Source: Acidimicrobiia bacterium
Lineage (GTDB): Bacteria > Acidobacteriota > Vicinamibacteria > Vicinamibacterales > UBA2999
Direction: 5' to 3'
Assembly: GCA_016871275.1 (NCBI GenBank)
Contig: VFZG01000019.1
Coordinates: forward strand, 1 to 59,621
DNA length: 59,621 nucleotides
Shown piece after piece: positions 28,485 to 35,402 of the stretch. Within the stretch, counting starts at the first letter, position 1. The number at the start of each line of letters is the position of its first letter. Under the pieces are notes generated by a model. The model searched no databases and had not been told where the DNA came from. It worked only from the letters and a program-made list of their open reading frames with translations. A program made the translations under genes and the position numbers.

Positions 28485-29417
28485 ATGCGCATCGGCATCG
28501 ACCTGGGCGGCACAAAGATCGAAGGGCTTGTCCTGGCAGACGACGGCCGTGAGTTAGCGCGACGCCGTATCCCTGCGCCGCGCGGGAATTACGACGACAC
28601 GGTTCGAGCGGTCGTTGAGCTCGTCTCGGCGGTCGAGACCGGAGCCGGCTTCGTCATCGACGGCCTCGCGCCTTCGGCGCTCCGCCGGGACAGGCCAGGT
28701 GTCGGCATCGGCATACCCGGGGTGGTCTCTCCCGCAACCGGCCTCATCAAGAATGCCAATTCAACCTGGCTGAACGGCCGTCCGCTGGCCGAGGACCTGA
28801 CGCGCGCGCTTGGTCGCAAGGTGCGCCTGGCCAACGATGCAAACTGCTTTGCGCTGTCCGAGGCGACCGACGGCGCGGCGGCGGGCGCGGCGGTCGTATT
28901 CGGCGTGATCATCGGCACCGGCACCGGAGGCGGCCTCGTGGTCAACGGCCGCATCGTCGTTGGCGCCAACGCCATTGGCGGCGAATGGGGGCACAACCCG
29001 CTGCCCGCGCCGCAAGACGACGAGCGGCCCGGGCCGCCGTGCTCCTGCGGACGTTCGGGATGCATCGAGACCTTTCTGTCGGGCCCGGGGCTGGCCGCGG
29101 ATCACGTGCGGATCGGGGGTGACCAGGTGCCCGCGGTGGAGGTGGCCGCTCGCGCGGAGCGCGGCCATCCAATCGCGGAGCAGTGCCTCGAACGCTACGA
29201 GCGGCGCTTCGCGCGAGCGATCGCTTCGGTCATCAACGTGGTCGATCCGGACGTGGTTGTGCTGGGCGGCGGGTTGTCGAACATCGAGCGGCTCTACGAC
29301 CGGATCCCGGCGCTGTGGGGGCCGCACATTTTTTCCGATCGGGTCGCCACGCGACTGGTCCGCGCCAGGCACGGCGACGCCAGCGGCGTCCGGGGCGCGG
29401 CTTGGCTCTTCGATTAG
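28485..29417 (+). CDS. ROK-family sugar kinase (fructokinase/N-acetylglucosamine kinase-like)
   Basis: This 310-residue protein is a cytosolic ROK kinase phosphorylating a hexose or amino-hexose. It has the phosphate loop IGIDLGGTKIEG at the start, GIPGVVSPATG, the catalytic-Asp segment ANDANCFALSEA, the second ATP loop IIGTGTGGG, and the ROK zinc site GGEWGHNPL followed by CSCGRSGCIET. Length and order match the family. The sugar cannot be decided; Mak (fructokinase) and NagK are equally possible. It follows the HD-GYP gene by 14 nt. Confidence 0.9.
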   Translation: MRIGIDLGGTKIEGLVLADDGRELARRRIPAPRGNYDDTVRAVVELVSAVETGAGFVIDGLAPSALRRDRPGVGIGIPGVVSPATGLIKNANSTWLNGRPLAEDLTRALGRKVRLANDANCFALSEATDGAAAGAAVVFGVIIGTGTGGGLVVNGRIVVGANAIGGEWGHNPLPAPQDDERPGPPCSCGRSGCIETFLSGPGLAADHVRIGGDQVPAVEVAARAERGHPIAEQCLERYERRFARAIASVINVVDPDVVVLGGGLSNIERLYDRIPALWGPHIFSDRVATRLVRARHGDASGVRGAAWLFD

Positions 29418-29419
29418 GC

Positions 29420-29425
29420 TACAAT
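29420..29425 (+). promoter_or_regulatory. -10-like box TACAAT, 7 nt before the start codon
   Basis: TACAAT lies 7 nt before the ATG at 29433, right behind the ROK stop codon. No Shine-Dalgarno sequence is present, so a leaderless transcript is likely. Confidence 0.45.
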
Positions 29426-29432
29426 TCAGGTC

Positions 29433-29864
29433 ATGAAGCTTCGAATTGCTTTTGGCGCATTGGCACTCATCTGGCTGGCCGGCTTGTCCCACAACGCCGC
29501 TCGGGCCGAGCAGAACAAGACGGTGTGGGACGGTGTCTTCTCCACGGCACAGGCGGAACGCGGCGCGGCGGCCTACAAGACGGCGTGCTCGGAATGCCAC
29601 GGCGGCGACCTGATGGGTGACGGCTTCGCGCCGGCGCTCAGCGGCGCCGAATTCATGGGCAACTGGAACGACTTGTCGGTGGGCGATTTGTTCGAGCGCA
29701 TCCGCGTCTCGATGCCGCCGAGCAGCCCGAGCGGCACCCCGCCGGCTCAGAAGGCCGACATCGTGGCCCACATCATGCACATGAACAAGTGGCCGGCCGG
29801 CGAAGGCGAGCTCGAGCCGAAGACCGACGTGCTCAAGCTGATCAAGATCGAACAGAAGAAGTAA
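29433..29864 (+). CDS. small secreted c-type cytochrome
   Basis: A 143-residue periplasmic protein. The signal peptide (MKLRIAFGALALIWLAGLSH to ARA) is followed by one c-type heme site CSECHGG at about residues 52-56, and later RVSMPPSSPSG may supply the axial methionine. The GGDLMGDGFAPALSGAEF and MHMNKWPAGEGEL segments are typical of small cytochromes found beside alcohol and PQQ dehydrogenases, but no such enzyme lies nearby. It is probably a soluble electron carrier. Confidence 0.82.
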   Translation: MKLRIAFGALALIWLAGLSHNAARAEQNKTVWDGVFSTAQAERGAAAYKTACSECHGGDLMGDGFAPALSGAEFMGNWNDLSVGDLFERIRVSMPPSSPSGTPPAQKADIVAHIMHMNKWPAGEGELEPKTDVLKLIKIEQKK

Positions 29865-29880
29865 TTGCGGCCGGAGCCTC

Positions 29881-30546
29881 TTACGGGGTCTTTCTCCACC
29901 ACGGCGTGCCGAGATTCGTGAACGGCCCGCCGTCGACCGAGATCGCGCTCGCGACGCGGTAGTTCAGCGGCGAGAGCAAATGCAGGGTGTTTCGCACGCG
30001 CACCGTCTTGCCGTTCACGGTAAACGGTGCGCTGTCGAAATGGATGTTGTAGATCCCGCCCAGGTCGCCACCGATCGGACCAAACTGCAGGTAATTGAAG
30101 CCACGCGAATCAGTCACCTGACGCGCCAGCGCCCGGTTGTTCTTGTGGTACGCAATGACGTCGCGTGCCTTGAAGGCGCCTGACGGTCCCTCGCCCTCGG
30201 TCACCGCCTCGTAGAACCGATCATCGATCTTCGTGACCGTCGTCGTGCCCGCGTACGGCCCGGCGGGCCCCAGCGGACTCTCGGGCATGTTCCACTCGAA
30301 GGTCCACTTGCCGAGGAAGTAGGCGTCGAAGTCGAACAGCGGCACCTCGTCGCCGGTCTCTGTCGGCCTGCCCAAAGCCGGCATCTGGCCCTTCGGTACC
30401 TGCTGCGCAGCGTTGTCTGTCGCGCCCTCCGGGCGCGAGGTTTCGCCACTTGCCGACGCACCGACTGCCGAAATGGCAACTGCCACTGCAATGGCAACTG
30501 CCATTGCAACCGGCAACCGCCAACTGCCAACCGCCAACTGTTTCAC
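29881..30546 (-). CDS. secreted protein of unknown function; signal peptide encoded by a tandem repeat
   Basis: I start at the GTG at 30546 because it gives a plausible signal peptide with a basic n-region (VKQLAVGSWRLP, then alternating V/A residues). The ATG at 30504 is an alternative, and the longest open frame (30642) would overlap the divergent gene. The 221-residue product is mostly beta, with FDFDAYFLGKWTFEWNMPES and YAGTTTVTKIDDRFYEAVTEGEG, resembling secreted lipocalin-like or DUF1579-type proteins, but I cannot name the family. The hydrophobic segment coincides with the GGCAACTGCCA-type repeat array at 30473-30540. Confidence 0.6.
   Translation of the reverse strand: MKQLAVGSWRLPVAMAVAIAVAVAISAVGASASGETSRPEGATDNAAQQVPKGQMPALGRPTETGDEVPLFDFDAYFLGKWTFEWNMPESPLGPAGPYAGTTTVTKIDDRFYEAVTEGEGPSGAFKARDVIAYHKNNRALARQVTDSRGFNYLQFGPIGGDLGGIYNIHFDSAPFTVNGKTVRVRNTLHLLSPLNYRVASAISVDGGPFTNLGTPWWRKTP
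30473..30540. repeat. GGCAACTGCC-type repeat array inside a signal-peptide coding region
   Basis: Words GGCAACTGCCA, TGCAATGGCAACTGCC, CGGCAACCGCCAACTGCC and CCGCCAACTG follow one another, with self-complementary GGCAACTGCC/GGCAGTTGCC pairs. Translated on the minus strand it supplies the V/A-rich core of the signal peptide of the gene at 29881-30546. Confidence 0.6.
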
Positions 30547-30574
30547 TTGATGTATTCTCACGCGCGGAGAGTAT

Positions 30575-31678
30575 ATGCGACGACTCGTGCTCGTGACAGC
30601 CGGCATTGCCGCCGTGGCCCTGATTTCAGTGGGCGCGCACACTCAGCCCGCGCCCGTCGCGGCGCCGACCGACGGCGGCTACCGGCTCGTGCCGAACTGG
30701 CCGACGCTGCCTCCCGGAGAGTTCTTTGGATTAAAGACGCCGCCGCTGCCGCCCGCCGAGCGTGAAGCGCAGGCCGCCGCGCGCCGCGCGATGGGACAGA
30801 CCGGCAACGCGCCGCGGCCCGCCGGGCAAGGGCCGACGAATCAGCCCGGCATCTCGGGGCTGGCGATCGATCAGCAGGATCGCATTTACGTGTTCAACCG
30901 CGGCGCCAAGCCGGTCCTGGTGTTCAACACCGACGGCAGGCTCGTCGCGTGGGGCGGGGACATCGAGCTCAATGGCCGCAAGCTCGATCCGAACTACCAG
31001 CACTCGGGCGCGGTCGACTGGGAAGGCAACGTCTACATGATCGAGCGCGACGCGCATCGGGTCGTGAAACTCACTCCGAAGATGGACAAAGTCTTGCTGC
31101 AGCTTGGCACGACGATGGAGAAGGGGAACTCCGAGAAGCATTTCGATCTCCCCTCAGGAGTTGCCGTGCTCAAGAACGGCAACATCATCGTGACCGACGG
31201 CTATGGCAACAATCGCGTGGTCATGTTCGACAAGACCGGCAAGTTCATCAAACAAGTGGGACGCGGTGCCGGCGGCCCGGCCGACAAAGGAACTGGGCCA
31301 GGCGAATGGGTGTTGCCGCACAAGCTGGCCGTCGATGCCCAGGAAAACATGTACATCATCGACCGCGAAGGGCACCGGTTGCAGGTGTACGACAAGAACT
31401 TGAACTATCTGCGAGAGATCAAAGTTGACGGCTGGTACCCGTGGGACATTGGCATTTCCCGCAAGGGTGATGACGGTTATGCGTACATCGCCGACCACAC
31501 GCTCGAGCGTGTGCACAAGTTGTCGCTGAAAGACGGCAAGCTCGTGGCGACCTGGGGCAAGCAGGGACTCGGGCCGGGCGAGTTCGACTGGGTGCACGGC
31601 ATTGTTGTCGACTCGAAGGGCGCGGTCTACGCGGCGGATACGTACGGCCAGCGTGTGCAGAAGTTCGTGAAACAGTAG
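30575..31678 (+). CDS. NHL-repeat beta-propeller, PAL-like (peptidyl-hydroxyglycine amidating lyase) protein
   Basis: A 367-residue exported protein; the ATG at 30575 has GGAGAG upstream and begins a signal peptide (MRRLVLVTAGIAAVALISVG). From residue about 90 onward, NHL-type blades are visible: GISGLAIDQQDRIYVFNRG, HSGAVDWEGNVYMIERDAHR, DLPSGVAVLKNGNIIVTDGY, NRVVMFDKTGKFIKQVG and GPGEFDWVHGIVVDSKGAVY. This spacing resembles the lyase half of peptidylglycine alpha-amidating monooxygenase. The zinc-ligand histidines of PAL cannot be fully confirmed by eye. A PHM-like copper protein lies 1.6 kb downstream, so a shared task is possible but speculative. Confidence 0.75.
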   Translation: MRRLVLVTAGIAAVALISVGAHTQPAPVAAPTDGGYRLVPNWPTLPPGEFFGLKTPPLPPAEREAQAAARRAMGQTGNAPRPAGQGPTNQPGISGLAIDQQDRIYVFNRGAKPVLVFNTDGRLVAWGGDIELNGRKLDPNYQHSGAVDWEGNVYMIERDAHRVVKLTPKMDKVLLQLGTTMEKGNSEKHFDLPSGVAVLKNGNIIVTDGYGNNRVVMFDKTGKFIKQVGRGAGGPADKGTGPGEWVLPHKLAVDAQENMYIIDREGHRLQVYDKNLNYLREIKVDGWYPWDIGISRKGDDGYAYIADHTLERVHKLSLKDGKLVATWGKQGLGPGEFDWVHGIVVDSKGAVYAADTYGQRVQKFVKQ

Positions 31679-31687
31679 CTACCGGCT

Positions 31688-31715
31688 ACTCACCACTCAC
31701 CACTCACCACCAACC
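31688..31715. repeat. 7-bp tandem array (ACTCACC) at the end of a HupE-like gene
   Basis: Three copies of ACTCACC and a variant (ACCAACC) overlap the last codons of the minus-strand gene ending at 31697 and extend past its stop. On that strand the unit reads GGTGAGT, so TGA recurs every 7 nt and closes all frames. Confidence 0.65.
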
Positions 31716-32818
31716 ACACGAGCAATCGTCCACCATATTCCGACCGCCGCGATCGCGACCGAGACGGGTATCGCCACGCGTGGGCGATACCAGCCTTTCT
31801 TCAGGAGCGCACCGGTGGCGATCAACGCGCCGGCGATCACCGTCAGTTGACCGCCTTCCACGCCCAGATTGAACGTCAGCAGCGCCGTGAGGAATTCACC
31901 GTGCGGCAGGCCGAGTTCGCGCAGTACGCCGGCGAATCCCAGGCCGTGCAGCAGTCCGAACATGAAGACGAGGGCGAGACGCCACGGCTTCAGCTCGCGC
32001 GTGACGAGGTTTTCGATCGCGACGTAGGCAATCGACAGCGCGATCAGCGGCTCTACGATGCGCGACGGGAGTGCGATGAGGCCGTAGATTGAAAGGCCAA
32101 GCGTGATCGAGTGGGCGATGGTGAAGGCCGTGACCTGCAACAGCAGCGGCTTCATGCGCGGGCTCAGCAGGAAGATGCCGAGCACGAACAGGATGTGGTC
32201 GAGTCCGTTCGGCAGGATGTGGGTGTAGCCCAGCCACACGTACTGCCGCGCGATGTCGGTGCGCGTCGGCCGCGTGAACGACTTCGACAGGTCGATCACC
32301 TCGCTCCAGTTGGTGCCGTCGATCCACTCGATGGTCGACGATCCGTCGGGCTGGCGGATCTCGAGCGGGTAGCGATCGCCCACCAGCCCGTAGAGCCAGC
32401 GCAGCCGCGTTGCATCGCGCGGCATGATGCCGGTGAGGCGAAACGACGCCAGGGCCCCAGAAGGCTCAGGCAGCACCAGGGCCGCAGAAGGCACAGAAGG
32501 CGCAGATGGCTTCCGGTACTCCACCGTGGTCGCTCTCACTTCATGAGCATCAACAAAAATCACGATTCGATCCGCGAACACGGAAGTGAGTTGCGCGAGG
32601 CGCGCGTCGCGTTGGTCGGGCGTCATGTTCGGCGGCAGGGTGCCGCCGGCAAACGTCTCGAGACGCAGCAGTAGCCACGTCGGATCGTTGGCGACCGTCA
32701 AATCGAATGTGCCGTTTGCGGAGAGCGTTAACGTGACCTTGGTGCGCTCGGCCTCATGCGATGCAACCGGGGCCGCGGCCAGCGCGACGAACGTGAGAAA
32801 CAGAAAGGCGCGACGCAA
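31697..32818 (-). CDS. HupE/UreJ family membrane protein
   Basis: This 373-residue protein starts at a TTG (32818) giving a signal peptide (MRRAFLFLTFVALAAAPVAS). Residues about 25-190 form a periplasmic domain, and the last 180 residues contain six or so membrane helices with the HupE signature GYTHILPNGLDHILFVLGIF plus AHSITLGLS and GLLHGLGFAG histidines. HupE proteins are associated with nickel or other metal uptake, but no hydrogenase or urease genes are in the window. The -10-like box TATCAT lies 8 nt upstream in a palindrome shared with the divergent gene. Confidence 0.85.
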   Translation of the reverse strand: MRRAFLFLTFVALAAAPVASHEAERTKVTLTLSANGTFDLTVANDPTWLLLRLETFAGGTLPPNMTPDQRDARLAQLTSVFADRIVIFVDAHEVRATTVEYRKPSAPSVPSAALVLPEPSGALASFRLTGIMPRDATRLRWLYGLVGDRYPLEIRQPDGSSTIEWIDGTNWSEVIDLSKSFTRPTRTDIARQYVWLGYTHILPNGLDHILFVLGIFLLSPRMKPLLLQVTAFTIAHSITLGLSIYGLIALPSRIVEPLIALSIAYVAIENLVTRELKPWRLALVFMFGLLHGLGFAGVLRELGLPHGEFLTALLTFNLGVEGGQLTVIAGALIATGALLKKGWYRPRVAIPVSVAIAAVGIWWTIARVVGGEW

Positions 32819-32825
32819 TCGCGGC

Positions 32826-32832
32826 TATGATA
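32826..32832. promoter_or_regulatory. palindromic bidirectional -10 element TATGATA/TATCATA
   Basis: TATGAT (32826-32831) on the plus strand precedes the GTG at 32839 by 7 nt, and TATCAT (32832-32827) on the minus strand precedes the TTG at 32818 by 8 nt. The overlapping hexamers are reverse-complement related (CTATGATATG against CATATCATAG), so one symmetric element could drive both leaderless genes. Confidence 0.45.
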
Positions 32833-32838
32833 TGCCGC

Positions 32839-33234
32839 GTGTTGATGCCTTTCTTGTCTGTGCTGGCTGTGCTTTCTGCGGCGATGGTCGTGTCTGAGCC
32901 TTCGGCGGCCCAGGCGCCACCGGCCAGGAAGACCGTCGAGATCGTCAGCGTGACTGGCTGCCTGCGCGAGCAAGGGACCAGCTGGATGCTCGTCGCCGCT
33001 ACCGAGCCCACGCCGAGCCTGGCGAACCAGGCGGCAGGGGATGACATCCCGAAAGCGCCGCCGGCCGGCAAGAACACCTTTCGCCTGATCGGCACGAGCG
33101 AGTTCAACCTGCCGCAGATGAAAGACAAGACGGTGGTGATTCGCGGCCTGTTCATCAAGGACAAGGTCAGTCGCATCAACGTGACGTCGGCGGTCGAGGC
33201 CGTCGCCACCTGCGCGACAGTCGCGCCCAAGTAG
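32839..33234 (+). CDS. small secreted protein, OB-like or DUF5818-type, unknown function
   Basis: The open frame begins with an ATG at 32827, but that would lie in the -10 box, so I prefer the GTG at 32839 (or the ATG at 32845). The 131-residue product has a signal peptide (LMPFLSVLAVLSAAM to SAAQ) and a compact beta pattern: VTGCLREQGTSWMLVAAT, FRLIGTSEF and KTVVIRGLFIKDKVSRINV. This layout (a GCL near the start, then a strand ending in TGxL) is common in small secreted acidobacterial proteins. Two cysteines (GCL and ATCATV) may form a disulfide. Function is unknown. Confidence 0.6.
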   Translation: MLMPFLSVLAVLSAAMVVSEPSAAQAPPARKTVEIVSVTGCLREQGTSWMLVAATEPTPSLANQAAGDDIPKAPPAGKNTFRLIGTSEFNLPQMKDKTVVIRGLFIKDKVSRINVTSAVEAVATCATVAPK

Positions 33235-33261
33235 GCTAGTATTTGCGTGGATGTCCCGTCG

Positions 33262-33297
33262 GCCCGTTCGCCCGTAGCCCGTAGCCCGTAGCCCGCA
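33262..33297. repeat. 7-bp tandem array (GCCCGTA)
   Basis: GCCCGTT, three GCCCGTA copies and GCCCGCA (exact core 33270-33290) lie between two genes and run into the Shine-Dalgarno sequence of the gene at 33309. TAG triplets at 33275, 33282 and 33289 close all three frames. Confidence 0.7.
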
Positions 33298-33308
33298 GGA
33301 GCACGAAC

Positions 33309-34733
33309 ATGAAGCGTCTCGCGTTGATCACCCTCGGCGTTGCAGCCCTCGCGTCGTTCAACGTTTCCGCACAAAGTCAGGCCCCGCGCCACGCGCCGAC
33401 GTTTGCGAAGGACGTCGCGTCAATCATGTTCAACAAGTGCGCCACGTGCCATCGGCCCGGCGAAGTCGCGCCGATGTCGCTGATGTCGTACGAGGACGCG
33501 CGGCCCTGGGCCAAGGCCATCAGGTCGAAGGTCGTGTCGCGCGAGATGCCGCCTTGGGGCGCCGACATGTCGCAGACGCTGCCGATGCGCAACGACATCA
33601 GCCTCACGCAGCAGGAGATCGACACCATCGCCGCGTGGGTCGATGGCGGCGTGGCGCGCGGCAACAGCGCCGACATGCCGCCGGCGCCGAACTTCAAGAC
33701 CGGATGGACCGCGGGCACCGAACCCGATTTGGTGCTCGAGATGCCGGTCGAGTTCGAGATTCCCGCCGAAGGCGAGCTCGGCGTGCAGATGTTCTATTCG
33801 AAGGTGCCGTGGGACGAGGATCGCTTCGCGGAAATCGTCGAGCTCAAGCCGAGCAACCGCGCGGTGCTGCACCACGCCGGCATCTACTTCGTCGACATTC
33901 CCGAAGGCGCGCGCCTCGAGAACGGCCGCATCATCGGGCCTGACGGCAAGGTGATCGGCGATCGCGGCTCGCGTGGTCTGCCGTCAACCGACAGCGGCCT
34001 GCCCGGATCGAGCAAGTTGCTGTCGTGGGTGCCGGGCCGCGGGCTCGACCACCATCGCGCCGACATCGGCAAGCGCATTCCCGGCGGCAAGTACATCAAC
34101 TGGCAGTTGCACTACAACCCGACCGGCAAGCCCGAGAAGGACCGCACCAAGCTGGGCATCTGGTTCAACAAGGTGCCGGTGACGCACGAAGTGCTGATTC
34201 GCCAGGCCGGTGATCCGCTGGCGACGACCAGGGGCGGCTTGTCGATCTATCGCGCCGAAGGCCGCGAAGTGGAATACAAGGCGGACCCCGGCAGCACACG
34301 GCGCAGCCGCACCACGCCGAACATTCCAGCCTACGCGGAACACTGGCGTCTCACCGGCATTACGCCGGTGACCGAAGACATCACGCTCTACGCGATGTCA
34401 CCGCACATGCACCTGCGCGGCAAGAGCCTGAAATGGGTCATCGTCTATCCCGACGGCCGCGAGCAGACGATCCTCAACGTGCCGAAGTTCGACTTCAACT
34501 GGCAGTTCAACTACGAGTTGAAGGAGCCGCTGAAGATCCCGGCCGGCAGCAAGATCCTGGGCCTTGGTGTCTACGACAACTCGGTCCGCAACAAGTGGAA
34601 TCCGGCGCCGCACCTCGAGGTCTACTGGTCGGAACAGAGCTGGGATGAGATGTATCAGCCGTTCACCGAGTATTCGGTGGACTCGCAGGATCTGACGGTG
34701 CTGAAGCCGGTCACGCAGCAGCAACGCCGGTAG
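33309..34733 (+). CDS. monoheme c-type cytochrome with PHM-like copper monooxygenase domain (paralogue)
   Basis: A 474-residue paralogue of the protein at 8538, with AGGAG upstream of the ATG. A signal peptide (MKRLALITLGVAALASFNVS) precedes the heme site CATCH (Cys44, Cys47, His48). Candidate copper ligands are His188/His189 (VLHHAGIYF), His268 (QLHYNPTG), His366 and His368 (SPHMHLRGK) and Met448 (WDEMY). The middle is about 80 residues longer than in the first copy. It is followed by a strong hairpin terminator and by the convergent SoxCD pair. Substrate is unknown; see the PAL-like propeller at 30575. Confidence 0.8.
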   Translation: MKRLALITLGVAALASFNVSAQSQAPRHAPTFAKDVASIMFNKCATCHRPGEVAPMSLMSYEDARPWAKAIRSKVVSREMPPWGADMSQTLPMRNDISLTQQEIDTIAAWVDGGVARGNSADMPPAPNFKTGWTAGTEPDLVLEMPVEFEIPAEGELGVQMFYSKVPWDEDRFAEIVELKPSNRAVLHHAGIYFVDIPEGARLENGRIIGPDGKVIGDRGSRGLPSTDSGLPGSSKLLSWVPGRGLDHHRADIGKRIPGGKYINWQLHYNPTGKPEKDRTKLGIWFNKVPVTHEVLIRQAGDPLATTRGGLSIYRAEGREVEYKADPGSTRRSRTTPNIPAYAEHWRLTGITPVTEDITLYAMSPHMHLRGKSLKWVIVYPDGREQTILNVPKFDFNWQFNYELKEPLKIPAGSKILGLGVYDNSVRNKWNPAPHLEVYWSEQSWDEMYQPFTEYSVDSQDLTVLKPVTQQQRR

Positions 34734-34758
34734 CGTTCGGCGCGAGCCGTACTGTTCA

Positions 34759-34790
34759 AGCAAAGGCGGACCTTCCGGTCCGCCTTTGCT
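34759..34790. terminator. bidirectional hairpin terminator candidate
   Basis: AGCAAAGGCGGACC pairs perfectly with GGTCCGCCTTTGCT around TTCC (14-bp stem), followed by ATTTCA on the plus side. It lies between convergent genes ending at 34733 and 34800. Confidence 0.75.
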
Positions 34791-34799
34791 ATTTCACGC

Positions 34800-35402
34800 C
34801 TACTTCACGACCTTGCCGCCCTTGCGGTTATCCATTACGAAGCGATCGCGCGCCGGCATTTTCACCGCCGGCAGCGTCGAGCGATCCATGACGGCGTTCT
34901 CCGGGACGATCTTGTTCAGGTGCAGGATGTAGGCCACCAGGGCATAGGTGTCGTTCGCGCTGAGCGTGCCCGGCTGCATGAACGGCATGGCGCGATACGT
35001 GTAGTCGTAGAGCGTGGTGGCGTACGGCCAGTAGTTGCCGACCGCGCGCGGCAGCTTGGGGTTGGTGGCGAAGTCGAAGTTCTTGCCTGAATCGGTGGCG
35101 ACGAGGCGATCGAAGCTGGCGCCCTCGCCGTTCTTGCCGTGGCACGAGGCGCACTTCGCCGCGTAGATGGCCGCTCCCTCGGCCACGGTGCCCTGGCCTT
35201 CGGGCAGTCCCTGGCCGTCGGGCCGCACATCGATGTCAATCTTCGCGATGTCGGCGGGCGTGGCGGCGCGTCCAATGCCGAGCGGCGCGGCGGCGGGCTT
35301 CTGCGCGAGGGCGACAGCCGAGCAGCCGAAGAGCAGCAGCACCGCCGTGACGAACCCCCGTGAAGAACCTTCGTGAAGAACCCTGGTGAGGAACCTTGGC
35401 AT
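34800..35402 (-). CDS. c-type cytochrome, SoxD/SorB-like subunit
   Basis: A 200-residue exported cytochrome, the likely electron acceptor of the molybdenum enzyme encoded just upstream. The ATG at 35402 shares a base with that gene's TGA (TGATG), so translation is coupled. Hydrophobic residues 17-33 act as signal or anchor; the heme site is CASCHGKNGEG with Cys84, Cys87 and His88, and YRAMPFMQPGTL likely holds the axial methionine. The spacing and the YALVAYILHLN helix fit sulfite/sulfane dehydrogenase cytochrome subunits. It is monoheme, whereas classical SoxD is diheme. Confidence 0.8.
   Translation of the reverse strand: MPRFLTRVLHEGSSRGFVTAVLLLFGCSAVALAQKPAAAPLGIGRAATPADIAKIDIDVRPDGQGLPEGQGTVAEGAAIYAAKCASCHGKNGEGASFDRLVATDSGKNFDFATNPKLPRAVGNYWPYATTLYDYTYRAMPFMQPGTLSANDTYALVAYILHLNKIVPENAVMDRSTLPAVKMPARDRFVMDNRKGGKVVK

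Noticed and set aside
28960-29436. Alternative frames inside the ROK kinase gene
   Set aside because: Arg/Ser/Pro-rich shadow without motifs; the ROK frame has all catalytic segments.
29881-30642. Longest start (30642) for the secreted protein
   Set aside because: It would run into the start of the divergent PAL-like gene at 30575 and adds residues without signal-peptide character.
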